This document shows positions 8,557 through 17,234 of a stretch of 64,000 nt of DNA, piece by piece. The DNA comes from Pseudomonadota bacterium. GTDB lineage: Bacteria; Myxococcota_A; Polyangia; Polyangiales; Polyangiaceae. Each line of letters begins with the position of its first letter. Positions within the stretch are counted from its first letter, which is position 1. Location: positions 19,044 through 83,043 of the forward strand of contig JAEXCN010000355.1 in NCBI GenBank assembly GCA_023402175.1, read 5' to 3'. Below the pieces are notes generated by a model that worked only from the letters and a program-made list of their open reading frames with translations, ran no database searches and was not told the origin of the DNA. The position numbers and the translations under genes are program-made.

Positions 8557-9921
8557 TTACTCGAACCGAACTGGGCTCGGCTCTACGTGGATCTCCGCGT
8601 CGCGACTCCCGCGCCCGAGCTGCCCGACGACGTTGTCCCCCCAGCACGCCACGGAGCCGCCGCGAAGGAGGGCACAGATGGAGTCGTCCATGATCGCGAC
8701 GGCCACGGCTTGCTCACTGAGCGCACCGATGCGGGTTGGCGTCGCGAGATCGACGCCCACGGACGCGCCGAGCTGGCCACTGCCATTGGCTCCCCAACAG
8801 TAAACGTCACCGTTCGCGGCGATGATGCAGGTGCTGTTTCCTCCGGCGGCCACCGCGACCGCGTAGACGTCTGGCGGCAGCACGACGCGCGCCGGAAACG
8901 ACTCCTTCGCCTTCCTCCCGGTTCCGAGCTGCCCATGCTCGTTCTGGCCCCAGCAAAACACTCGTCCACGACCGAGAGCGCACGCGTGGGCGGCTCCAGT
9001 CGCTACACTCGATGCCTCCGAGATGGCGATCGCCGTGGGAACGGGATCGGGAGCCACCGAAACGTTGCGTCCGAGTTGGTCGGTCCGACCACCTCCCCAG
9101 GACAGGACCGCTCCGTCTTCAGCGACGACGAAGCCTGTGTTCGAAGTCCCCGCACACGACTGCACGGAGTTGGGAACGCGATCCGCGATGGCGGCAGTGC
9201 TCACCGGCCCGGCGTCCGGGGCAGGCGCTGATCGGGCAAGCTGAAGCGCGCGGTTCGTTCCCCATGTCCACAGCCGGCCGTCGGTGCCGATCGCCAACGC
9301 GAACGTGCTCGCGAGCGTCACCGACTTTGCGTGGACCCCTTCGACCGGAACAGGATCCGGATTCGGTCCTGTGGAGGGACCACCTCGACCGAGCTGCCCC
9401 GAGGCATCGGAACCAAAACAGGCGATCTGTTCCGCGCCGGAGACGACACACGTCGTGCCGGACAGCCCTTCACCCGTCGCCGCCACGGCTTTCGCGTTCG
9501 AGATGCCGAGCACGGGGCGTGGCTTCTCCTCGAATCCAGGGATCCACCCAGCGTCGCTTGCCCCCGTCCCCAGCTGCCCGGACGCGTTGGAGCCCCAACA
9601 CCGAACAGACCCATCGTGGAGGACCGCACACGCGTGGGCGCCGCCGCGCGCCGCGATCGACGTGGCGCACGGATCGCCGGCGCACTTCACGGCAAAGTCA
9701 TAGGGCGGCGGGGGCACGAGGTCCTCCGCGTCCGTGGCGGCATCTCCCGACTCGGGAGGGAGACCGCCGTCGGGATGGGTCGATCCGTCTCCGCCGTCGC
9801 CGTTCGTGTCGGCGGGGCGCGCATCCTCCGCCGACGAGCACGCCATCAGCGTCAGCAGAACGCCGAGCGGCGCGGCGATGTAGAATGCGGCGCCCCGAGC
9901 GGCCGAGCATTGCGTCGTCAT
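8557..9921 (-). CDS. RCC1-repeat lipoprotein (cassette A)
   Basis: A 454-aa lipoprotein (lipobox LMAC, Cys28) with an acidic Asp/Gly linker to about residue 70. It then has seven RCC1-type repeats, recognisable by their CWGxNxxGQLG signatures: RCWGSNASGQLGTG, ACFGSDASGQLGRG, LWTWGTNRALQL, VLSWGGGRTDQLG, VFCWGQNEHGQLG, VYCWGANGSGQLG and VACWGDNVVGQLG. Seven blades close one propeller, so the domain looks complete. Extracellular RCC1 propellers generally act as protein-binding scaffolds; nothing suggests Ran-GEF activity. Its ATG overlaps the previous stop (ATGA). A longer in-frame start 14 codons upstream has no supporting signal. Confidence 0.9.
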   Translation of the reverse strand: MTTQCSAARGAAFYIAAPLGVLLTLMACSSAEDARPADTNGDGGDGSTHPDGGLPPESGDAATDAEDLVPPPPYDFAVKCAGDPCATSIAARGGAHACAVLHDGSVRCWGSNASGQLGTGASDAGWIPGFEEKPRPVLGISNAKAVAATGEGLSGTTCVVSGAEQIACFGSDASGQLGRGGPSTGPNPDPVPVEGVHAKSVTLASTFALAIGTDGRLWTWGTNRALQLARSAPAPDAGPVSTAAIADRVPNSVQSCAGTSNTGFVVAEDGAVLSWGGGRTDQLGRNVSVAPDPVPTAIAISEASSVATGAAHACALGRGRVFCWGQNEHGQLGTGRKAKESFPARVVLPPDVYAVAVAAGGNSTCIIAANGDVYCWGANGSGQLGASVGVDLATPTRIGALSEQAVAVAIMDDSICALLRGGSVACWGDNVVGQLGRGSRDAEIHVEPSPVRFE

Positions 9922-11138
9922 GGAGTCGCTCCCTTCACGGCGAAGCCGTCGCCGACGATCCATGCGTCCCCACCATGGCTATGCGCCCCGAAGATGGCTC
10001 CGGGAACGAAGTCGTAGCCCATGGCGAGCGACTCGGTCGTGACCGTTGCACCGTTCCAACGAAACAAGGCTCCGGGTAGCGACATGGTCCGAATGTCATT
10101 CCACGCGTAAGCCAGTATCGGGAATCCGCGAGCGACGGCTTCCGGCTCGACCGAGACGCGGAGCTCGACATACAGATCGCTGAACGAGACCGGACTTTCG
10201 GCACCGAAAGAGCAGTACTTCATATTCGTGTAGTGATTCACGATACTGCCGTTTCCCAATAACTTCGAGTGCTCGTATCCGACCATGAAGATCCTTTGAT
10301 CCTCGTTGGGTGAGTCGGTAACGACGGCCGACACCGGCACGAAACCACGCTTGTCCGTCAGGGCAGTGCTGAAGGTCGACATCTTCGCCGTAGAGAGCTC
10401 GAAGATGAAGGGCTGATCGGGCAGGTGGTAAAGCGTGAAGTCGACCATCTGATCGTCGTTTGGCAAGTTCGTCTTCACGTGTCCGGCCGCGTAGGTGCCG
10501 TAGCCCGTACGGCCGAATATCGTCGTGATCTGCAGGCCAGGGATGTCGAGCGAATGGTGCGTCAGCGCCGTTCCGTCGAAGTGATCGACGGAGCCGCCGT
10601 GGCTCGTGAACCAGACGTCGCTCTCGCCCGTGCCATAGATCGAACGAATCGGTGCCGAGTGCCCCACTTCGACGCGGGACCACTCCCCCGCCGCGCTCCG
10701 ATGAAAGAGGAGCCCCGCCTCACCGCCGACCCATACGCTCGACGGTGTCGCCCAAACCGCGTAGAGCTCATGGTTGGCCTTGTACGCGGTGGTCCAGCTC
10801 GTTCCATCGTAGTGCAGAACGAAGCCTTCGAGGGTCACGCTCCAGACGTCTTTCGCCCCCACCACCCAGACGCTCCGGAGGGAGAGCGGCAGTCCGAGAT
10901 CCGACCTGGGTAGCCTCGTTTCGCAGAAGCCCGCGTCACCGCACACGAGCGGCCGCTCCGCGTCGAGATCGATGGTGGCGCTCGCGTCGTCGGGTGCTCC
11001 GGCATCGCTCTCGGAGGCCGCCGCGTCGATTCGCGAGTTGTCATCAGGATTAGGCTTGGGCTCCTCGACGGCGCCACTTGCCGAGCACGCGGCAATGACA
11101 ACGAGCAGTCCAAAAGCGGCATACGCCCTATACATCAT
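9918..11138 (-). CDS. Beta-propeller-like lipoprotein, second of the pair (cassette A)
   Basis: A 406-aa lipoprotein (lipobox IAAC, Cys18), then a linker rich in Asp, Ala and Ser. The body has diverged repeats of the W-x(3-6)-DVW/SVW-x-G type: SVWVVGAKDVWSVTLEGFVL, VLHYDGTSWTT, AVWATPSSVWVGGEAGLLFH and IYGTGESDVWFTSHGGSVDH, ending ALFRWNGATV and DAWIVGDGFAV. These resemble blades of a kelch/YncE-type propeller. Databases often name such proteins PilY1, but no PilY1 C-terminal metal site is visible. The start codon pair ATG-ATG sits in a 4-nt overlap with the upstream gene. The middle third is poorly repetitive and may be an inserted domain. Confidence 0.82.
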   Translation of the reverse strand: MMYRAYAAFGLLVVIAACSASGAVEEPKPNPDDNSRIDAAASESDAGAPDDASATIDLDAERPLVCGDAGFCETRLPRSDLGLPLSLRSVWVVGAKDVWSVTLEGFVLHYDGTSWTTAYKANHELYAVWATPSSVWVGGEAGLLFHRSAAGEWSRVEVGHSAPIRSIYGTGESDVWFTSHGGSVDHFDGTALTHHSLDIPGLQITTIFGRTGYGTYAAGHVKTNLPNDDQMVDFTLYHLPDQPFIFELSTAKMSTFSTALTDKRGFVPVSAVVTDSPNEDQRIFMVGYEHSKLLGNGSIVNHYTNMKYCSFGAESPVSFSDLYVELRVSVEPEAVARGFPILAYAWNDIRTMSLPGALFRWNGATVTTESLAMGYDFVPGAIFGAHSHGGDAWIVGDGFAVKGATP

Positions 11139-12292
11139 GGAAGCGCTCCCCAGTGAAACATGCCGCCCTCGCCGCCGATCCAGACGTCATCGGGCGCTGC
11201 GGCCCAGACGGCCTTGAAGCTGCCGCCGTACGCGCCGACGCCAACAGGCGACCACGCTTTGCCATCGAAATGAAGCACCGTCCCATTGTCGCCAGCAGCC
11301 CAGATGTCATTGGGTGACAGGCCGAAGATGGCATTTAGGGTCACCTTGGTAGGCACCTTCTCCGTCCGCCACTCGGCTCCATCGAAGTGAAGGATCGTGC
11401 CGTTGCGGCCTGCTGCCCAGAGTTGCTCTCCATGGCCCCAGGCAGCGAGCAAGTCGGAGCGGGACGCGATGCTGAACACGACACCTTCTCCAAGGGGAGA
11501 CGAACCTCCGTCGTCTCCGGCGGATACCGGGTAGCGAGCCACCACGGCCTGATCTCCGACGATCCAGAGCGCCTTGTTCGGCACCAGGAAGCTCGCTCGG
11601 AATCCCACGTATTGGGCTCGGCCTCCGCCAGGGAGGATGGGATCCGGCAGATAAGTGAGCCCGCCGGTGTCGAAATCGAGCTCGGCGACGAATTGACCGG
11701 GTACTGTCGGGTAAGCCCCAGGCGCAACAATCACATATGGGCCGCCTGCCAAGAACACGGCAATTCCCGACAAACTTCGAAATAAGAATCCAATCTGAAG
11801 ATTTACGCGCGCCGTCCGAACGCTGCTCGGGTCGATTTGTCGTCGCAAGACGAGGTTTCCCGAAATGCCCCACATTTCGTCGGGCGTGAGATAGATGCTC
11901 GACAGCGTATCGCTATAGTCCGAGGCGAGCCCCGTCCATTGGTGGCCGTCCCAGTGCATCAAGACACCGCCGGTGGCGCTCGCCCATACGTCGCTCTTCG
12001 ACCGTCCGCTGATCGCCGTCACGAAGCCGACAGTGAGCGGCGTCGGCGCGCTACAGAGGTCTCCGGAGGCACAGGGTAGGATCGGAGCATCGACCGCCCC
12101 ATCCGCAGCAGAGGCTTCGTCGCCGGCGTCGCCCGAAGGGATGGTGAGGCGACCATTGGCGTCGGGACCATCGGCCACATCCGAGGCGGCGCACGCAGCG
12201 ACCGCGAGGACGGACATCGAGGGGAGCACGACGCACGTAGCGAGCACGACGGCATCTCGAAGTGACGCGGCGCGGGAACGACTGCGGATCAT
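11135..12292 (-). CDS. Beta-propeller-like lipoprotein, first of the pair (cassette A)
   Basis: A 385-aa lipoprotein with a long signal region and lipobox AVAAC (Cys34), then GDAGDEASAADG-type linker. Repeats include VTAISGRSKSDVWASATGG, VLMHWDGHQWTGLA, NAIFGLSPNDIWAAGDNGTV, LHFDGKAWSPV, and finally AVWAAAPDDVWIGGEGGMFH. The pattern W/F-G-x4-D-V/I-W-x2-G-x2-G-x3-H-W/F-D-G-x2-W recurs about six times, compatible with one propeller. ATG 12292 overlaps the stop of the Cys-rich gene (ATGA). The upstream in-frame extension lies inside that gene and is rejected. It is probably anchored at the outer membrane and surface-exposed, which is an inference. Confidence 0.85.
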   Translation of the reverse strand: MIRSRSRAASLRDAVVLATCVVLPSMSVLAVAACAASDVADGPDANGRLTIPSGDAGDEASAADGAVDAPILPCASGDLCSAPTPLTVGFVTAISGRSKSDVWASATGGVLMHWDGHQWTGLASDYSDTLSSIYLTPDEMWGISGNLVLRRQIDPSSVRTARVNLQIGFLFRSLSGIAVFLAGGPYVIVAPGAYPTVPGQFVAELDFDTGGLTYLPDPILPGGGRAQYVGFRASFLVPNKALWIVGDQAVVARYPVSAGDDGGSSPLGEGVVFSIASRSDLLAAWGHGEQLWAAGRNGTILHFDGAEWRTEKVPTKVTLNAIFGLSPNDIWAAGDNGTVLHFDGKAWSPVGVGAYGGSFKAVWAAAPDDVWIGGEGGMFHWGALP

Positions 12293-13470
12293 TTCGTCGG
12301 CCCTCCCGAAACGCCTGCGTCGCAGGGGGCTACTTGGCATTGGCCCTGGAAGCAGACCTGGTTGGGCAAACAAGCGTTGCCGCACCCACCGCAGTTGCGG
12401 TTGTCGACTCGCGTGTTGACTTCGCAGCCGTTGGCCAGCGACTCATCGCAGTCGACATAGCCCTCCTCGCAGTGCCCGCCGCAGGTTCCAAACGAGCACG
12501 TCGCGGCGAAATGCGGGACCCTCGCATAGGGGCAAACGCGATCGCAGCCGCCACAGTTCAACGGGTCATCGGCGGTCTGCTTGCAAGAGAAATGACAGTA
12601 CGTCTCTCCGTCATCGCAGAGGCATCCAAAGACGTTGCCCGTGATGTACCCGCACTCCTTTCCTGGCGGGCACGCGTCCCCGCACGCTCCGCAGTGCTCG
12701 TTGGTATGGAGCGTGGCCTCACAACCGTCGTTCAGATTGCCGTTGCAATCGGCCGTGTTCGGCACGGAGCACCGTTTTCGGCCGCATGTCCCGCCCCCGC
12801 AGCCGTAGTGCATGTCGGCCGGGAGCGCAGGCAGCTTGGGATCGGTCGGGTCGCACGTGTTTCCGCACGTCCCGCAGTTGTTGTCGTCATAGTCCAGGTT
12901 TACGCACTCGCCGTTGCACCTGTCCGGAAGGTTCGCCTCGAGGCAGGGGTCGACGCATGCGCCCCAGGAGCAATCCATTCCGGCGGGGCATTTGTTTCCG
13001 CAATCGCCGCAGTTGTCGGGATTGAATAGGGTATCGACCTCACATCCATTGGTGGGATCATTATCGCAATTTCGAATCGAGAAGCCGCCGCAGCTGAAGG
13101 TGCATTTACCGTCGACGCACGACCACTTGGCAATCGAAACGACACCATCGCCGCCACAACTAATCCCACAACCGCCGCAGTTTTCATCGTCGTTCAAGAG
13201 GTTGGTGCCGCAAGGAAACTCGGACGACGGGCACGTCGCCCATGGCAGCGTGCATGTCGTCACCGGGCACATGGGCACCGTCTCCGGTATCGACGCGTCT
13301 CCTTCCCCCGCGTCCGCCGATGAAGCTAACAGCGGCGGCCGGCCATCGTCGACGCCGACTGTGATGTTCCGCTCGGCACAACCGGGGCTCGCGGCGGCCG
13401 AGACGATGACGGTGAACGCACCGAGCGCCATTGCGGCCTTCGTGTCGAGGTGATTCTTTCGTCGGTTCAT
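12289..13470 (-). CDS. Six-module NCGxCGxxC cysteine-rich lipoprotein (cassette A)
   Basis: A 393-aa exported protein with signal peptide and lipobox SPGC (Cys31), followed by about 60 cysteine-free residues. It then has six copies of a module centred on NCGxCGxxC: NCGGCGISC, NCGDCGNKC, NCGTCGNTC, HCGACGDAC, NCGGCDRVC and NCGGCGNAC. Each is preceded by a CxxxxDCDxxxxNGCExD-like loop. The Asp/Asn-rich loops would suit calcium, and the cysteines suit disulfides, so the fold is probably a rigid stalk. Similar bacterial proteins score as Stig1-like, and automatic pipelines have called some tryptophan synthase; neither name implies function here. The end CDAGVSGG resembles that of all three paralogs in this window. 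Confidence 0.88.
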   Translation of the reverse strand: MNRRKNHLDTKAAMALGAFTVIVSAAASPGCAERNITVGVDDGRPPLLASSADAGEGDASIPETVPMCPVTTCTLPWATCPSSEFPCGTNLLNDDENCGGCGISCGGDGVVSIAKWSCVDGKCTFSCGGFSIRNCDNDPTNGCEVDTLFNPDNCGDCGNKCPAGMDCSWGACVDPCLEANLPDRCNGECVNLDYDDNNCGTCGNTCDPTDPKLPALPADMHYGCGGGTCGRKRCSVPNTADCNGNLNDGCEATLHTNEHCGACGDACPPGKECGYITGNVFGCLCDDGETYCHFSCKQTADDPLNCGGCDRVCPYARVPHFAATCSFGTCGGHCEEGYVDCDESLANGCEVNTRVDNRNCGGCGNACLPNQVCFQGQCQVAPCDAGVSGGPTK

Positions 13471-14369
13471 GGCCTGCTTCCTCGTGCACACGAGTGCTGA
13501 AGGCGATCCAGCAGAGGTGAGTGGGGGTGACGCTCTCGGAACCGAGTGGCGTGCTCGGCCGCGTCTGCGTCACGTCCGGCAGCGCAGAGCGCGAGGACGA
13601 CCAGCATCTCGCGCTCCGACGCGAGGGTGCCTCGAGGGAATCGCCGTTCGTGCTCGTCGAGCAGCTCGAGTGCTCGATTTGGGTCCCGTGCGCTCACGGC
13701 GCGGTCAGCTCCTCGGACGAGGCGCACCTCTTCCTGTAGGGACGACGAAGCGGCGGGCGCCGCGGACTCCGGCGAGGGCGAAGGCGAAGGCAAAGGCGAA
13801 ACGATCGGAGCCGTCGACGACGCCGGGGACGCCACGAGGCTCTTGTCGTCGATCGGCGCGGGTGCTCTCGGTCCCATCGTTCGTCGATGCTCCGAGCCTG
13901 GTCGCTTCAAGGATCCGAGCGCATGAGGCGACTCCACCGTAAGGACCTCCGGCGCCGGCGGAGGAGGCGGATTCGAAATCGGGCTGGTGGGCGAAGGCGG
14001 CGGCGCGGCTCCAGAGTGGGAGATAGCGGGGTCTGGCGGGCTCGCGAGCGGGGGCGTTCCTGCCGGACTCGTCGTGGACGCTCCGAGAGCATCGCCGTCT
14101 TCGGCTGCGGAGATGGCCCACGGAACCGTGATCGCCGCCACGAGCGCCACGACGACCGCGGACAGGATCGGAGCGCGGAGGGCTCCGACGAAGCTCCTGA
14201 CGACGGGCGAGCCCGGCATGGCACTGTCCGAGCGCGCGGGATCCGATGGTGCACTCGCGAGCACGGCTCGTTTCATCTGGGCGCGACGTTCGCTGTCGAG
14301 CGCCGGCACCTCGCGCGCGAGATCGAGCAGCCTCGAGGCTGCGGAACTGAGGTCAGGTTGTTCTTTCAT
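13467..14369 (-). CDS. Putative anti-sigma factor, single-pass membrane protein with TPR-like C-terminus (cassette A)
   Basis: A 300-aa protein with a cytosolic N-terminus of about 60 residues (LSSAASRLLDLAREVPALDS), one membrane helix at about 66-88 (APILSAVVVALVAAITVPWA), and a long Pro/Ser linker. The C-terminal helical domain at about 215-295 (AVSARDPNRALELLDEHERR, FPRGTLASEREMLVVLALCA) resembles YfiO/TPR repeats. There is no HxxxCxxC zinc motif, so it is not a ZAS-type anti-sigma. The role is inferred from its position immediately after a sigma gene (ATGA overlap) and its membrane topology. The TPR part would sit in the periplasm, where it could sense the cassette's own lipoproteins. Confidence 0.8.
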   Translation of the reverse strand: MKEQPDLSSAASRLLDLAREVPALDSERRAQMKRAVLASAPSDPARSDSAMPGSPVVRSFVGALRAPILSAVVVALVAAITVPWAISAAEDGDALGASTTSPAGTPPLASPPDPAISHSGAAPPPSPTSPISNPPPPPAPEVLTVESPHALGSLKRPGSEHRRTMGPRAPAPIDDKSLVASPASSTAPIVSPLPSPSPSPESAAPAASSSLQEEVRLVRGADRAVSARDPNRALELLDEHERRFPRGTLASEREMLVVLALCAAGRDADAAEHATRFRERHPHSPLLDRLQHSCARGSRP

Positions 14370-14899
14370 TGGCCACGTCCGCTGATGCGGTCGACGAAGA
14401 TCTCGAATTCTTCCCGGGCGGCGCGTTGCCGCGAGTACACCGTCGCGAGCGGCACCTCGAGGAGCCTGGCCGCCTCGGGCCCGGTCATTCGTTCGATCTC
14501 CATGAGGACGAACACGTCGGCCTTCTCCTCGCTGAGCTCGTCGAGGAAGTGCCGAACGAGGCGGCTCGCTTCACTCCGGGCGAGCGCTACGTCAGGCGCG
14601 TCGCCCGGCGCCGCCAGGAGGTCGGGGTCGACCGATGAGCCGAACGCGTACGGGCTCTTTCGCTGCAACGATCGCCGATGCTGCCGGACATAGCGGAGGA
14701 GGATCCGGAACAGCCACGTACGCAACGACGACCGCGCCTCGAAGTCGTCGAGCCGGCGGAACGCCGCCACGAAGACCTGCTGGACGACGTCGTCGGCCGC
14801 CGCTTCGTCGAGCCCCATCCTGAGGGCGGCTCGCCAGAGGTAGTCGACGTGTCCGTCGTAGATCTCGGCAAACGTGGGCGCCGGCTGGGCCGCCGTCAT
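14366..14899 (-). CDS. ECF-type RNA polymerase sigma factor (cassette A)
   Basis: A 177-aa sigma-70 family ECF protein. Region 2 spans about 15-85 (DYLWRAALRMGLDEAAADDV, VQQVFVAAFRRLDDFEARSS, LRTWLFRILLRYVRQHRR). Region 4 spans about 120-165 (FVLMEIERMTGPEAARLLEV, PLATVYSRQRAAREEFE). The linker between them is short. ATG 14899 is the annotated start; a GTG at 14941 in the same frame would add 14 residues, and neither has a strong ribosome binding site. It probably drives transcription of its own operon, as most ECF factors with a linked membrane anti-sigma do. Its stop overlaps the anti-sigma start. Confidence 0.9.
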   Translation of the reverse strand: MTAAQPAPTFAEIYDGHVDYLWRAALRMGLDEAAADDVVQQVFVAAFRRLDDFEARSSLRTWLFRILLRYVRQHRRSLQRKSPYAFGSSVDPDLLAAPGDAPDVALARSEASRLVRHFLDELSEEKADVFVLMEIERMTGPEAARLLEVPLATVYSRQRAAREEFEIFVDRISGRGQ

Positions 14900-14972
14900 C
14901 AGTGGCTCGGTACCAAATACCGTGTGGCGCGCCGTCGACACACGCCACTGTGGCCGGTACCGGCCGAATCTA

Positions 14973-15944
14973 TCAAAAGAGATCCCACAATCTCGCGATC
15001 CCGATGCCGACGGCGAAGGTCAGGGGCTCGAGACGGTGCAGGCGTCGCGAGCCGGACGACGAATCGACGGAGAACGATAGTGCTTCCGTAGGCGCGCCGG
15101 CAGCGATCGTGAGGATCCCCTCGAAGCGCGGCGTGGGGCTCCATGAGAGGCGCGCCTCGGCCGTCGCGTTCGGAGTCCAGGTGACGGCGACGCGCGGCCG
15201 GCTCACGCCAAAACCTTCGGTTCCGATCCCCATGATACCGACGCCCAGACAAGGGCCTGCGCGGAACTGCCCCGCGGACAGCAGCCAGCATCCGGCAAAC
15301 CTCGCTCCGAAGAAGCGAAAGTAGGCGCCCTTGTTTGGTTCGGTCGCGAGGCTCTCGCCCATGCGCGGCGAGACTTGTCCCTCGACGCCGACAAGGAGGC
15401 TCCCGCTCGAGACCGCCAACATCGGACGGACGGTGGAGATCGGTCGAGGCAGCGCGAGAGCTTCCAGCCCGAGGCCCAGTCCTAAATGAAGCTTCGCGTG
15501 CAGCACCGTGCGTCCGGATGACCCTGGTGTATACGGATGAGCTTCTGGACGCGACGGCGGAGGCGACTCGAGAGGCCGAGCTTCCGGCGCGAGGGCAAGG
15601 GCGACGAGCAACGCGGCCGCGTCGGCGATCTCGCCGCACGTCGTGCCTTCCACGTCGCGCTCGTCGTATGCCGATCCGACGCGCAGCGTGACGTGGGCGC
15701 GGTACTCGCCCGACACGGCGACGACGACGACCCGTGCGTGAGCCTCGCGCTCGATCCGTCGAGGCGCCATTCGCTCGACCTCGGCGAGAACGTGCGCGCG
15801 CGAGGGGCACTCGTCCGGCGCCGCCCATTCGAATTCGAGCTTGTCGCGCACGGGCGACGGTGGCTCCGCGGCGGCCTCACGCGGAGCAACCAGCGTCAGG
15901 AGAGCTCCGACGGCAAGCCCCGTAAGCCATCCATGATCGGTCAC
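14973..15944 (-). CDS. Exported protein preceding the sigma gene (cassette A)
   Basis: About 323 aa with a hydrophobic signal segment (WLTGLAVGALLTLVAP) and a likely type I cleavage after AAA. The mature protein begins EPPSPVRDKLEFEWAAPDEC, followed by a domain with ADAAALLVALAL, a Pro-rich linker, and a C-terminal half rich in alternating hydrophobic residues ending GIGIARLWDLF. The last part could be an outer-membrane barrel (terminal Phe). It is homologous to the 361-aa product at 57594: both have an E/L-x-W-x-A-P-x-x-C start and the same ADAAAL block. I prefer GTG 15944 because the upstream extension lacks a signal; this is not certain. It is likely the first gene of operon A. Confidence 0.72.
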   Translation of the reverse strand: MTDHGWLTGLAVGALLTLVAPREAAAEPPSPVRDKLEFEWAAPDECPSRAHVLAEVERMAPRRIEREAHARVVVVAVSGEYRAHVTLRVGSAYDERDVEGTTCGEIADAAALLVALALAPEARPLESPPPSRPEAHPYTPGSSGRTVLHAKLHLGLGLGLEALALPRPISTVRPMLAVSSGSLLVGVEGQVSPRMGESLATEPNKGAYFRFFGARFAGCWLLSAGQFRAGPCLGVGIMGIGTEGFGVSRPRVAVTWTPNATAEARLSWSPTPRFEGILTIAAGAPTEALSFSVDSSSGSRRLHRLEPLTFAVGIGIARLWDLF

Positions 15945-16191
15945 GAGCAGCGGAAGGTCTCGTCGCGGGGGTAGACATCGCGAGCTTACACGCCGTCCCG
16001 GAGGCCGGCTACACCTCCCAAGCGCGGTCCGGCGAACATCCACGCGCAGGAATGGCTCGCCGAGCTCTTGCGCCTCCTCGAAGCGAATCCTGGACTCGTC
16101 GCGCGATGCCGCCAACAGCTCGCGGACAATGCGAGGTTGACCGGCACCCGCGCAGCCGTGATTTCACGGGCGCCATGGCCGCGTCCACGGC

Positions 16192-17160
16192 TCACGGTCC
16201 TTGCCAGATCTCCCGTACGGTCCCATCGGGGCTGAGCGACTCGGCAATGTCGACGCCGGCTTCCCGGCGGATGCGAAGGAGCCTTCCGTGACCGTCGTCG
16301 ACATGAGGGGACATCCCGCAATCGATTCGAAATAGCGCTCCTCCGAAACCGACGGCGATCTCGCCACGCGCCCCGAGAGCATCGGGCTGATGGCCGAAGA
16401 CGATATGCCGGGCGCCAACGGCCGCGGCGTAGGAGGCGGCCCTGGAATCGCTGCCGGAGTACCACTCCCGCGATTCAAGAATCGAGTCGGCTCCGATGAC
16501 TACTGCGTCGGCGTAGTCGTGCGCGGCAACGCCTGCCCTGATCGCTCGTTCGAGATCGGCCGTCGACCGTCCGTGCGTGTTGCCCGCGTGCGCGAAGAAC
16601 CAAGCACCGACTCTTGCGGCGAATGGTTGCTCGCGAAGCCACTTGCCGTGAATGTCGCTGCCGTTGGCGACCTCGACGGGCCTCAGACCCCACGCTCGTA
16701 TCTCGTGATCGACGCCATCGGCTTTCGTCGCCTTGTCGTTCTCGGGATCATAGAGAAACTCCGCTTCATGATTGCCGAGCGTGAAGATCGCGCGACCGCC
16801 CGCGGCGATGGCCTGCGGTTCGAGTGCGCGGAGCAAGTCGAAGGCCTCGAGTGGGGATGGACCTTTGTCCATCACGTCGCCCGTCATCACGAAGACCGCT
16901 TCCCCCGCACTCCATCGAACGTCCCGCGGTGCCGGAGGCCGCCCCTCGATCACGTGGTGCGCGACCAAGAGGTCCACCATGCGATCGTATCCACCGTGCA
17001 CGTCGCTCATGGCGTAGATGGTCGCTGGCGCATCCATCTCCACCACAGCCGGATGCGCCGACCAGTCACGTGGAGGTGACACGACCGCGTACGGCACGCG
17101 CTCATGGCCACCGCAACCGAACAGTGCGAGAGCCACCAACGAGACGAACGACAGGCGCAT
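16192..17160 (-). CDS. Calcineurin-like metallophosphoesterase lipoprotein
   Basis: A 322-aa exported phosphatase. The lipobox is FGC (Cys16). The two-metal phosphoesterase motifs are complete: SDVHGG (52-57), GDVMDKG (94-100), GNHE (129-132), and a late FGHQPD for the last histidines. The arrangement resembles bacterial PP1-like/Shewanella-like phosphatases, which act on phosphoproteins or small phosphoesters. Being lipid-anchored, this one acts in the envelope, so nucleotide or phosphoester scavenging is as likely as protein dephosphorylation. It is a single gene; ATG 17160 is chosen because the signal peptide starts there. Confidence 0.9.
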   Translation of the reverse strand: MRLSFVSLVALALFGCGGHERVPYAVVSPPRDWSAHPAVVEMDAPATIYAMSDVHGGYDRMVDLLVAHHVIEGRPPAPRDVRWSAGEAVFVMTGDVMDKGPSPLEAFDLLRALEPQAIAAGGRAIFTLGNHEAEFLYDPENDKATKADGVDHEIRAWGLRPVEVANGSDIHGKWLREQPFAARVGAWFFAHAGNTHGRSTADLERAIRAGVAAHDYADAVVIGADSILESREWYSGSDSRAASYAAAVGARHIVFGHQPDALGARGEIAVGFGGALFRIDCGMSPHVDDGHGRLLRIRREAGVDIAESLSPDGTVREIWQGP

Positions 17161-17234
17161 CACCGAGAAGGTTAACGCGGCCTCGTCATCGAGGAAGGCC
17201 ACCCGCTGCGACATCATCGTGAGTGCTCACTTCA

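Noticed and set aside
9012..10079. 355-codon plus-strand frame across cassette A
   Set aside because: Composition is dominated by Arg/Ser/Pro and it crosses two well-supported minus-strand genes; it is a GC-bias shadow.
9918..11138. Naming the propeller-like lipoproteins PilY1 or type IV pilus biogenesis proteins
   Set aside because: Only generic WG-DVW-G blades are visible. The PilY1 C-terminal domain and calcium site are not seen and no pilus genes are nearby.
12289..13470. Calling the Cys-rich proteins tryptophan synthase or a metallothionein
   Set aside because: No TIM-barrel sequence is present. The proteins are exported lipoproteins with disulfide-type modules, not cytosolic metal-binding peptides.
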